Assembly (NCBI GenBank): GCA_027618995.1
Contig: JAQCGO010000001.1
Coordinates: forward strand, 181,203 to 245,202
Direction: 5' to 3'
DNA from: Pseudomonadota bacterium
GTDB lineage: Bacteria > Pseudomonadota > Gammaproteobacteria > Steroidobacterales > Woeseiaceae
Length of the DNA: 64,000 nt
The notes below the pieces were generated by a model. The model did not search any database. It was not told the origin of the DNA and worked only from the letters and a program-made list of their open reading frames with translations. Shown here piece by piece: positions 20,169 to 28,310 of the stretch. The stretch's first letter is position 1. Every line of letters begins with the position of its first letter. Both the position numbers and the translations under genes were made by a program.

Positions 20169-20883
20169 AGAAGCAATTCCGCGACCGTCGTCGACGGTGG
20201 TATTGGTCCGCTCCGGCGAAACCCGCCCCGAAGTATTCATGGTGAAACGCCACGCGAGAGCCTCGTTTGGCTCGACCTTCGCTTTTCCCGGCGGTGTTCT
20301 CGAGGCAGCCGATGCATTGGTCCACGACTTTGGCACCGGCAGACCTGCAGAGCAGGCGCAGAAATTGCTGCAGCTGGACTGTGGTGCGCTGGATTACTAC
20401 AGCGCGGCGATCCGCGAATTGTTCGAAGAATCCGGCGTGCTACTCGCGACGCATCATTTGTCGCTGCGAGAACTTGGTGACGCGCGAGCGGCGCTGAACG
20501 CGGGATCGCTAGAGTGGGACCGTTTCACGCGCGAGCAGCAACTGCTGCTGCGCTATGACCGATTGCATTACTTCAGTTTCTGGATTACACCGCCGGGTTT
20601 GCCGAAGCGGTACTCGGCACGATTCTTCCTCGCGGAGCTGCCAGCGGCCCAGTCCGCCAGCCACGACGGAGCCGAGTTGACCGAGTCGTGCTGGATGCCC
20701 GCCGCCGATATCCTGGCGGCACGCAAGCGAAAGCAGATGAAACTGCCGTATCCGACCCGCAAGACTTTGAAACGTGTGGCGGCTTTCGGCAGCACGGATG
20801 ATTTGCTGCTATGGGCCAGGGCCTGCGGCGACAAAGGCGTGATCTGTGACCAGCCCGCGTTCAAGCCCGAGATGGTCTTGTGA
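20158..20883 (+). CDS. NUDIX hydrolase
   Basis: TFAFPGGVLEAAD ... AAIRELFEESGVLL; start at 20158 overlaps the preceding stop. Confidence 0.88.
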   Translation: MQAEEAIPRPSSTVVLVRSGETRPEVFMVKRHARASFGSTFAFPGGVLEAADALVHDFGTGRPAEQAQKLLQLDCGALDYYSAAIRELFEESGVLLATHHLSLRELGDARAALNAGSLEWDRFTREQQLLLRYDRLHYFSFWITPPGLPKRYSARFFLAELPAAQSASHDGAELTESCWMPAADILAARKRKQMKLPYPTRKTLKRVAAFGSTDDLLLWARACGDKGVICDQPAFKPEMVL

Positions 20884-21689
20884 GCGCGTTCGGACCTCTG
20901 ATGCCCGCGTTTGCCGAACTCGCCGACGGCGTGCGGCGACTTCTGGCGCCGAACCCGTCGATGATGACAGGTCCCGGAACGAACACTTACCTATTAGGGA
21001 AAGACGCGATCGCGGTCATCGACCCGGGGCCGGCCATCGCCCGGCACACCGATAAAATTATTGAAAAATCAATAACTTCCATACGATGGATCCTGGTGAC
21101 GCACACGCACCCCGACCATTCACCCGGCGTACGGGCGCTCGCCGCGGCGACAGGCGCCGAGGTGCTCGGGATGCCGGCGCCAACCGGCCAGCACCAGGAC
21201 CGGACGTTCAAAGCAGACCGCCTGCTAACCGATGGCGATGTCCTGGAGACGGACGAGTTTCGCCTGCAGGCCGTGCACACACCCGGGCATGCGTCGAATC
21301 ACCTGTGCTATCTGCACGGGCAACTGAACTGGCTGTTTACGGGCGACCACGTCATCGATGGATCGACCGTCGTGATCGATCCGCCTGATGGCAACATGCG
21401 CGACTATATCGCGTCGCTGCGGCGTTGCAGGTCGCTCGAAGTTGCGGCACTGGCGCCCGGTCACGGCGAAATCATCCACGATCCGGAGCGCGTGATCGAC
21501 TGGATCATCGAGCATCGACTGCAACGTGAGGCCAAAGTGCTGGCCGCCATGCAGGCCAATCCCGGGCTGACGACACACGAGCTGGTGCCTTTGGTCTACA
21601 AAGACATCGACCCGAAACTCTATGGCTGGGCCGAGCGCTCGCTGCTGGCGCATGTTTTAAAGCTGCAGGAGGAGGGCCAGGGTTCTTGA
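20880..21689 (+). CDS. MBL-fold metallo-hydrolase (LACTB2-like)
   Basis: ILVTHTHPDHSPG, FTGDHVIDGSTVVIDPPDGNM; GTGA overlap with nudix stop. Confidence 0.9.
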   Translation: MSAFGPLMPAFAELADGVRRLLAPNPSMMTGPGTNTYLLGKDAIAVIDPGPAIARHTDKIIEKSITSIRWILVTHTHPDHSPGVRALAAATGAEVLGMPAPTGQHQDRTFKADRLLTDGDVLETDEFRLQAVHTPGHASNHLCYLHGQLNWLFTGDHVIDGSTVVIDPPDGNMRDYIASLRRCRSLEVAALAPGHGEIIHDPERVIDWIIEHRLQREAKVLAAMQANPGLTTHELVPLVYKDIDPKLYGWAERSLLAHVLKLQEEGQGS

Positions 21690-21742
21690 TATACCGTCCG
21701 ACTTCGCATAGCGTACGCGTCCGGATTTCAAGGTAATTGCTC

Positions 21743-22066
21743 ATGACTTTTGTTGTCACCGAAGCTTGTATCAAATGCAAACTCACCGATTGCGTGGAAG
21801 TGTGCCCCGTGGATTGTTTCCACGTGGGGCCGAATTTCCTCGTGATCGATCCGGATGAGTGTATTGATTGCACTTTGTGCGAGCCCGAGTGCCCGGTCGA
21901 GGCGATCTTTTCGGAAGACGAGCTGCCTGCGGGTCAGGAGCATTTCCTGAAGCTCAACGCGGAATTGTCGCAGGCCTGGCCCGTAATCACCGAAATGCAG
22001 GATCCGCCGGCCGATGCTGACGCCTGGCGCGAGGTCAAGGACAAACTCAAGTACCTGGAACGCTAA
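21743..22066 (+). CDS. fdxA: 7Fe/4Fe-4S ferredoxin
   Basis: [55 protein letters not shown]. Confidence 0.96.
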   Translation: MTFVVTEACIKCKLTDCVEVCPVDCFHVGPNFLVIDPDECIDCTLCEPECPVEAIFSEDELPAGQEHFLKLNAELSQAWPVITEMQDPPADADAWREVKDKLKYLER

Positions 22067-22740
22067 AGCCCGGACTGCTTCTGCGCGTCGTCGAACATCC
22101 TGGTCAGAAACGAGCGAATCGCCGGTTCCGCCTCAGCGCGTGACATCAACTTTTGTTTCTCGAGAACCAGGGCCATGTCCTGGATCGTGCGCTTGCCATC
22201 GATGAGCGACATGATGAAGGCATAAATCTGTGTCGACATCGCCTGGGTACGAAAGGAGGGCGTCAAGGGTACCGGCTCCTTGCCCGTGACAATCCAGTCG
22301 GGCAGGGCACGATGCCGTTGCGGTGCTTCAATCGCGTGTTCCTTGTAAGCGGAAAACGTGAAGACTTTTTCCTGGCGGCCGTGCCGGCTCGCCGGCGAAC
22401 ACATGTACGGGATCGTCGCTTCCACGACATACGTGTCGGAGAAGCCGCACTCGGCCACGATGCCTTTGGTTTCTTCCGGGCTGTAGTGTCGCGCACGCTC
22501 CGGGTCGGCAAACGCCAGCGAGCCGAAGTTCAGCCAGCGGCCGTTGTCCTTCAGCAGCGTGTTGATACGTGCACCGAGCAGCGGCAGATCCTCGCTGATG
22601 ATGTCGATCAACCATGGCGTGACGACAGTGTCGAATACGCCGCTCGCGAACGGTGGCCGTAACGCGTTGCCAAGCACCAAGTGGAAATTATTGCTGACGG
22701 GTGCGGGCGCCGAGAGCGTGCGCAGCACTGCGTCATCTTC
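22063..22740 (-). pseudogene. C-terminal fragment of a SAM-dependent methyltransferase-like protein (5' part missing)
   Basis: LSAPAPVSNNFHLVLGNALRPPFASGVFDTVVTPWLIDII is homologous-looking, whereas residues upstream of it are antisense to the adjacent DUF3570 fragment. Confidence 0.65.
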
Positions 22741-23190
22741 TACTACCTGCCCTATCGCGCTGCCGTAGAAGGCGAGTATCGGTATTTTACCGACACCTGG
22801 GGCATCGAAGGCAACACGATGTCGCTCGGGTACACACATCCAATGGGGCTATGGACGTTCTCCGCGAAGTTTCGATATCACGATCAGACCGGCGCCGATT
22901 TTTTCAGCGACCTGTTTCCGCGCGCACAGGCCACTAACTTCCGCGGCCGCGACAAGGAGCTCAGTCCGCTGACCAGCACTACACTGAAGCTCGCGGCGAG
23001 CTATCAGTTTATCGGTGGCGCCGAAGGGTGGCGCTTCATCAAAAAGGCTTCGGTCAACGCGTCCGTAGATATACTTAATGTGGATTACCACGAGTTCAAG
23101 GACCTGAGTACCGGCGCGGGATTCCCCAGCGAGCCCCTCTATGTGCTCGATGCCAACGTCTTCCAGGTCTTCGTGTCCTTCTGGTACTAG
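22735..23190 (+). pseudogene. C-terminal fragment of a DUF3570-like protein (5' part missing)
   Basis: FYYLPYRAAVEGEYRYFTDTWGIEGNTMSLGYTHP...DFFSDLFPRAQATNFRGRDKELSPLTSTTLKLAASYQF; N-terminal domain and signal peptide absent. Confidence 0.65.
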
Positions 23191-23196
23191 CTGATC

Positions 23197-23256
23197 CCTG
23201 TGGGAGGCCGCCATGCGGGCGATAGTTTTGTGGGAGGCCGCCGTGCGGGCGATTCG
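23197..23256 (+). repeat. REP-like repeat, 2 tandem copies
   Basis: TGTGGGAGGCCGCCATGCGGGCGAT / TGTGGGAGGCCGCCGTGCGGGCGAT, 30-bp period. Confidence 0.85.
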
Positions 23257-23285
23257 TCCAGCAACGATGCTAAACTCGTCCGGCT

Positions 23286-23843
23286 ATGAAATTCATCCTG
23301 TTATTCGCCGCAGCGCTAGTCATCACGGGCGCCATTCTTTACAACCGCCTCATTCGCGGCCGCAATCGTGTCGCAACCGCCTGGAGCGATATCGATGTGC
23401 AGCTGCAGCGGCGCCACGACCTGATTCCAAACCTGGTCAAGGCAGTTGAACAGTATGCGGAGCACGAACGCACGACGCTCACGGCCATTGCCGAGCTGCG
23501 AACCGAGGCGCGACGCACGACCGGAATAGAAGAGCGCGGCGAGATTGAAGAGCAACTCAGCGCTGGCGTGCAAAGATTGATCTCCCTGGCGGAGAGTTAC
23601 CCGGACCTGAAGGCGAACGAAAATTTCCTGAGCTTGCAGCGCGAGTTGGTGGAGACCGAAAACTACCTGCAGTTTGCACGGCGTTACTACAATGGCTCGG
23701 TGCACGACTACAATACTCTGACGGAAGTCGTGCCAAGCAACCTGGTTGCGTCGTTGTTCCGCTTCACGCCGAGCCCGTTCTTCCAGAAGTCGTCCGACGA
23801 CATCGCCAACGTTCCTTTAATCAAGCTGGGTTCGATCGAGTGA
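23286..23843 (+). CDS. LemA family protein
   Basis: YNRLIRGRNRVATAWSDIDVQLQRRHDLIPNLV. Confidence 0.95.
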   Translation: MKFILLFAAALVITGAILYNRLIRGRNRVATAWSDIDVQLQRRHDLIPNLVKAVEQYAEHERTTLTAIAELRTEARRTTGIEERGEIEEQLSAGVQRLISLAESYPDLKANENFLSLQRELVETENYLQFARRYYNGSVHDYNTLTEVVPSNLVASLFRFTPSPFFQKSSDDIANVPLIKLGSIE

Positions 23844-25546
23844 GAAAACTGCTGCTGATTGGCCTGCTGTGGTCGGCGACAGCGCTGGCCGATGAGCGAA
23901 TCCTTGAGTTTCACAGTGACATTCTGGTGTTAAGCGACGACCGGATCGAAGTCACTGAGACAATCAGGATTCGCGCGGAAAACAAACGTATTCAGCGCGG
24001 CATTTATCGCGATTTTCCGACCGAGTATACGGATAGCCTCGGCAACGATCGCATAGTTGTTTTCGAGCCGTTGGCGGTGCTGCGTAATGATCAACCGGAA
24101 GCGTTTCACAGCAGCGACTACTACAACGGTGTGCGGGTCTACTTTGGTCGCTCTGATCGTTTCGTCGAGGTCGGGGAGCACACCTACACTTTCCGTTATC
24201 GCGCGAGCCGCATGCTCGGCTACTTCGAGCAACACGATGAACTGTACTGGAACGTTACGGGCCTCGACTGGGAATTCCCGATCGATCGTGCCAGTGCGAC
24301 CGTGTCATTCGCATTCGAGCCACAAGCCAACGAAGTATTTGTCGAGGCGTATACCGGTGCTGCCGGTAGCACGGCGCGCGATTATTCCGCCAGTATCGAC
24401 GATTCGCAACAAGTAACGTTCGTCACCACGAAGAAGATGCCGGGACACCACGGCCTGACGATTGTCGTGGGCTGGCCCAAGGGCTATGTCAAAGAGCCGG
24501 ACGCACTGCAACGCCTCGGCTGGCTGCTTAAGGACAATGCCAACTTGCTGGTCGCGCTCAGCGGCCTGCTCTTGTTACTACTGTATTACGTTCCCGTCTG
24601 GCTGCATTTTGGCAAGGATCCGGCAGCCGGAGTTCTCGTTACCCGTTACGAGCCGCCTGCAGGTTTTTCGCCCGCATCGCTGCGCTACATTCGACAAATG
24701 TATTATGACGACAAGACGATGACGGTTGCGGCCGTCAACCTCGCGGTGAAGGGCTATCTGCGCATCAATGCAGCCGTGAAGCCGAGTGGGTTTTTCAATT
24801 TTGGCGGCAAGGAAAACGAGCATTCGTTGAGCAAGCTGGTGCCGGCAGAAAACGCACCGCCGCTGGCACCTGGCGAGCGCGAGCTGCACGCGGAACTCTT
24901 CAGATACGGAAGTACGGTCATATTGGAACAGGAAAACCACGAACGCCTGGGCGAAGCACGCAGCGCTCACGAAAAATCGCTGCGCGTGGATTACGGCCGC
25001 AAATACTTTCGCAAGAATGGCCTGCTAAACATACCGGCGATACTAATCGTAATCGTAACGACTTTGGTGTCTTTGACCATTGCCAGTCGGCCGACATTGC
25101 TGGTCATTGCTGCGGTCATTGCGATGTTTGTGGTCGTGGTCGCGTTTGCCATCATTATGAAACGGCCGACGATGCGCGGCCGAAAACTGCTGGATGAAAT
25201 GGCGGGCTTTAGCGACTACCTCGAAGTAGCCGAGAAAGACGAGCTCAATCTGCGCAATCCGCCCGAGAAAACGCCGGCGTTGTTTGAAGCTTATCTGCCG
25301 TACGCGCTGGCGCTCGGCGTTGATCAGCAATGGGCGGAGAAATTTGCTGCTGTGCTAGCTGCGACTCGCGACGCGGACGGCCGAACGTATAACCCAGTTT
25401 GGTACAACGGCAGTTGGAACCTGGCGAATCTCGCGTCCAGCACGAGCCAGCTTTCGAGCAGCCTGAACACGGCGATCAGCAGTTCGGTGACGCCGCCGGG
25501 TTCATCCTCGGGCGGCGGCGGTGGTGGAGGAGGAGGGGACTGGTAA
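23840..25546 (+). CDS. DUF2207 domain membrane protein with Gly-rich C-terminus
   Basis: Follows lemA; ITVTETIRIRAENKRIQRGIYRDFPTEY-type start, C-terminal GGGGGGGGGDW. Confidence 0.9.
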   Translation: MRKLLLIGLLWSATALADERILEFHSDILVLSDDRIEVTETIRIRAENKRIQRGIYRDFPTEYTDSLGNDRIVVFEPLAVLRNDQPEAFHSSDYYNGVRVYFGRSDRFVEVGEHTYTFRYRASRMLGYFEQHDELYWNVTGLDWEFPIDRASATVSFAFEPQANEVFVEAYTGAAGSTARDYSASIDDSQQVTFVTTKKMPGHHGLTIVVGWPKGYVKEPDALQRLGWLLKDNANLLVALSGLLLLLLYYVPVWLHFGKDPAAGVLVTRYEPPAGFSPASLRYIRQMYYDDKTMTVAAVNLAVKGYLRINAAVKPSGFFNFGGKENEHSLSKLVPAENAPPLAPGERELHAELFRYGSTVILEQENHERLGEARSAHEKSLRVDYGRKYFRKNGLLNIPAILIVIVTTLVSLTIASRPTLLVIAAVIAMFVVVVAFAIIMKRPTMRGRKLLDEMAGFSDYLEVAEKDELNLRNPPEKTPALFEAYLPYALALGVDQQWAEKFAAVLAATRDADGRTYNPVWYNGSWNLANLASSTSQLSSSLNTAISSSVTPPGSSSGGGGGGGGGDW

Positions 25547-27252
25547 TGCAGCGATTCAAATTCATTCTGGTCACGGTATTTGCACTGTCGGGCTGTAATA
25601 GTGCGACGGAAACGACAGTCGTCGCGGACCGCGTGTTCCTCAACGGTGCCGTCTACACGGTCAATCCGAAGCAACCGTGGGCGGAGGCAGTGGCAGTCGC
25701 TGCCGGACACATCGTGTTTGTCGGCAGTAGCCAGGACGCAAAGGCCTATGTGGGTGCTGACACGGACGTCATGGACCTGCAGGGCCAGATGTTGCTGCCC
25801 GGCTTTCACGATGTGCATACCCATATCCTGATTGGCGATGCGACCGATGAGGAATGCAACCTGTTACGCATCGACTCGGTCGCCGCGGTCGAGGCCAGAC
25901 TTCGTGAGTGCACGGCGCTGGCCGGATTCGGCGAGGACAAATGGATTATTGGCAGCGGCTGGTCGGACTGGCTGTGGCCAAAAAGCGAGCCAAACAAAGC
26001 CATTCTCGACGAACTGTTTCCGGACCGGCCCGTATATCTCGGCTCGAGTTTTGGCCACAACGCCTGGGTTAACAGCCGCGCGCTCGAGCTTGCCGGCATT
26101 CACGCGGAATCACGGGCCGGACCTGACGGTATCATCGTGCGTGATCCGGAGACGGGTGAAGCGACGGGTGCCCTGCACGACGCGGCCAACCAGATTGTGC
26201 AAAACGTCATGCCGCCATTTACCGTCGAATACGAACTAAAACGAGTACGAACCGCCATCGATATGGCGCATCGCTTTGGTGTGACCGCGATTATTGAGCC
26301 AGGTCTCGATGCCGGGCTGTTCGAGCCAGTGCTGTCGCTCTACGACAGTGGCGAATTGGACCTGCGCGTCGTTGCCTCGGTTTCACCCATTAACTGGCAG
26401 CCGGGTGCTTTCGACGACGGCGTTTTCGAGTTCCTCGAACAGCGCGAGCAGTGGCGTCGGCCGAATATCGATGTCGATTCGGTAAAAATCTATATCGATG
26501 GCGTGCCCGAAACGGGCACCGGGGCGCTGCTTGAACCCTACGACGACGCATCTCTGGGTGTCGGACCCCGTTTCTATGCACAAGAGAAGTTGAACGAGTA
26601 TTTCACGCGCTTCGACGCGCTCGGCCTGCAAATTCACGTGCACGCGACAGGTGATGCCGGTATTCGCATGGTGCTCGATGGTTTCCAGGCGATGCGCGCG
26701 GCCAATGGCGTATCCGGCAATCGGCATCACATGGCGCACCTGCAACTGATTCATGCCGACGACATACCGCGTTTCGGGCAAATGGACATTGGTGCTACCT
26801 TCCAGGCGCTCTGGGCATATCCGGATCCGCCCGCGATCGAACTCGATATTCCGATGCTGGGCGAAGAACGAACTAACCAGATGTACCCGATCGGAAGCGT
26901 GCACCGGGCCGGGGGGCGCATCAACGGTGGCAGTGATTATTTCGTCACGTCGATGAACCCTCTGCTTGCCATCGAAGTCGGTCTGACGCGACAGAATCCG
27001 TACACAAACCGCGGCGATATCCTGAATGTTGACGAACGCGTCGATCTGGCGACCATGCTCGAGGCCTACACGATCAATGGCGCCTACACGATGAAGCTCG
27101 AACACGAACAAGGCTCGATCGAAGTCGGCAAGCGCGCCGACCTTACCGTCCTGAATCAGAATCTGTTTGACCTCGACCCCTACGCAATCAGCGATGCGTA
27201 CGTAACAATGACCGTCTTCGACGGTCGAACCGTGTATAAACGCACCGAGTAA
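25546..27252 (+). CDS. Amidohydrolase family lipoprotein (YtcJ-like)
   Basis: Lipobox LSGC; LLPGFHDVHTHI, HMAHLQLIHADDIPRF; TAATG coupling to the preceding gene. Confidence 0.9.
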   Translation: MQRFKFILVTVFALSGCNSATETTVVADRVFLNGAVYTVNPKQPWAEAVAVAAGHIVFVGSSQDAKAYVGADTDVMDLQGQMLLPGFHDVHTHILIGDATDEECNLLRIDSVAAVEARLRECTALAGFGEDKWIIGSGWSDWLWPKSEPNKAILDELFPDRPVYLGSSFGHNAWVNSRALELAGIHAESRAGPDGIIVRDPETGEATGALHDAANQIVQNVMPPFTVEYELKRVRTAIDMAHRFGVTAIIEPGLDAGLFEPVLSLYDSGELDLRVVASVSPINWQPGAFDDGVFEFLEQREQWRRPNIDVDSVKIYIDGVPETGTGALLEPYDDASLGVGPRFYAQEKLNEYFTRFDALGLQIHVHATGDAGIRMVLDGFQAMRAANGVSGNRHHMAHLQLIHADDIPRFGQMDIGATFQALWAYPDPPAIELDIPMLGEERTNQMYPIGSVHRAGGRINGGSDYFVTSMNPLLAIEVGLTRQNPYTNRGDILNVDERVDLATMLEAYTINGAYTMKLEHEQGSIEVGKRADLTVLNQNLFDLDPYAISDAYVTMTVFDGRTVYKRTE

Positions 27253-27255
27253 AGA

Positions 27256-27885
27256 ATGAATTCACCGATCTACAAAATGCGCCCGGGCCGGCAGAGCGGC
27301 ATCCCGGATGTGGTTTTCGTGCTGCTGATTGCCAATGGCCTGCTGTATGTGCTGGAGCGCTTCAGTCCGAATTTCATGATTGCCACGTTTGGCCTGTGGC
27401 CGGTTGATTCCGGATACTTCCGCCCCTGGCAGTTACTGACCTATGGCTTTCTGCATGATGTGAATTCGCTGTACCACATCGGCTTCAACATGCTCGGCTT
27501 GTGGATGTTCGGGCGACACATCGAGCCGATGATGGGTACACAGCGATTCATTATCTATTACCTGACTTGCGTGGTCGGCGCGGGCGCGATTCAATTGCTC
27601 GTTGCCGCTTTTACCGGTGGTGAGTATTACACCGTCGGTGCGTCGGGCGGGTTAATGGGCATACTGCTGGCCTACGCCATCGCGTTTCCGAACCAGACAA
27701 TCATGCTGCTGATACCGCCGATTCCGATGAAGGCGAAGTATTTTGTAGTGTTGTTCGCGCTCGCGTCCCTGGTTCTTGGTGTGAGCGGGCGGGCTGCAGG
27801 AGTCGCGCATTTCGCACACCTCGGCGGCATGCTGTTCGGCCTCCTGTTGCTGACCTACTGGAACCGGCTGAGGCGTCGTGGATAA
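27256..27885 (+). CDS. Rhomboid family intramembrane serine protease
   Basis: GFNMLGLWMFG, TVGASGGLMGILLAYA, AHLGGMLFG. Confidence 0.93.
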   Translation: MNSPIYKMRPGRQSGIPDVVFVLLIANGLLYVLERFSPNFMIATFGLWPVDSGYFRPWQLLTYGFLHDVNSLYHIGFNMLGLWMFGRHIEPMMGTQRFIIYYLTCVVGAGAIQLLVAAFTGGEYYTVGASGGLMGILLAYAIAFPNQTIMLLIPPIPMKAKYFVVLFALASLVLGVSGRAAGVAHFAHLGGMLFGLLLLTYWNRLRRRG

Positions 27886-28096
27886 GCTCATCGCACTCAG
27901 CGCTGCAACGCTGATCCTGGCCGCGATTCCGGGCCCGAACGTGGCGCTCATCGTTGCCAACAGTGTTCGCTACGGTTTTCGCATGGGCGTTATCACCGTA
28001 TTCGGTACCACGCTGGGGGTAGCGGTCCAGCTGTGCATTGTACTGCTCGGCCTGGCTGCGCTGATCGAGATTGCGGCCGATGCTTTGACATGGTAG
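27878..28096 (+). pseudogene. LysE/RhtB family translocator, 5' fragment (interrupted by insertion)
   Basis: AAIPGPNVALIVANSVRYGFRMGV...LIEIAADALTW then stop in inserted DNA; remainder of the gene at 30616-31008 in matching phase. Confidence 0.9.
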
Positions 28097-28129
28097 AGGT
28101 CGGCGGTTCGAATCCGCCTGGTCCTACCA
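28084..28129 (+). other. 3' half of a tRNA-Val(GAC) gene, from the anticodon loop to CCA (element end)
   Basis: TTGACAT-GGTAG-AGGTC-GGCGG-TTCGAAT-CCGCC-TGGTCCT-A-CCA; no 5' half upstream. Confidence 0.88.
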
Positions 28130-28154
28130 CCTTCCCTACATTTTACGGGGCTTT

Positions 28155-28236
28155 CACGGCAAAAGCGGAATGAACCGAGTCACGAGCTCCCGATCTTAGC
28201 TATTTACCCCCGGTTGCCTTTGCGGAAAAGGCAGCC
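28155..28236 (+). promoter_or_regulatory. Candidate structured leader RNA of the sulfatase with alternative pairings
   Basis: GGCAA (28158-28162) can pair with TTGCC (28214-28218), or GGTTGCCTTT (28212-28221) can pair with AAAGGCAGCC (28227-28236). Confidence 0.3.
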
Positions 28237-28310
28237 TAAATTATGGGAATCTCATCCAGGCGGTGGCACTAACTTGGGGGAAAGGTCAATAATTTCAGGA
28301 AGAAGCCATC

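Noticed and set aside
25510-25546. Gly codon run as a repeat element
   Set aside because: It is the Gly-rich C-terminus typical of DUF2207 membrane proteins paired with LemA.
28084-28129. Complete tRNA-Val gene
   Set aside because: Only the anticodon-loop-to-CCA half is present; upstream sequence is lysE coding DNA that cannot form the D-arm, acceptor 5' strand or anticodon stem 5' strand.
28262-28280. Sigma54 promoter (TGGCACTAACTTGGGG) before the sulfatase
   Set aside because: Spacing between the -24 GG and the -12 element is off by about one base and the expected GC is replaced by GG; not supportable alone.
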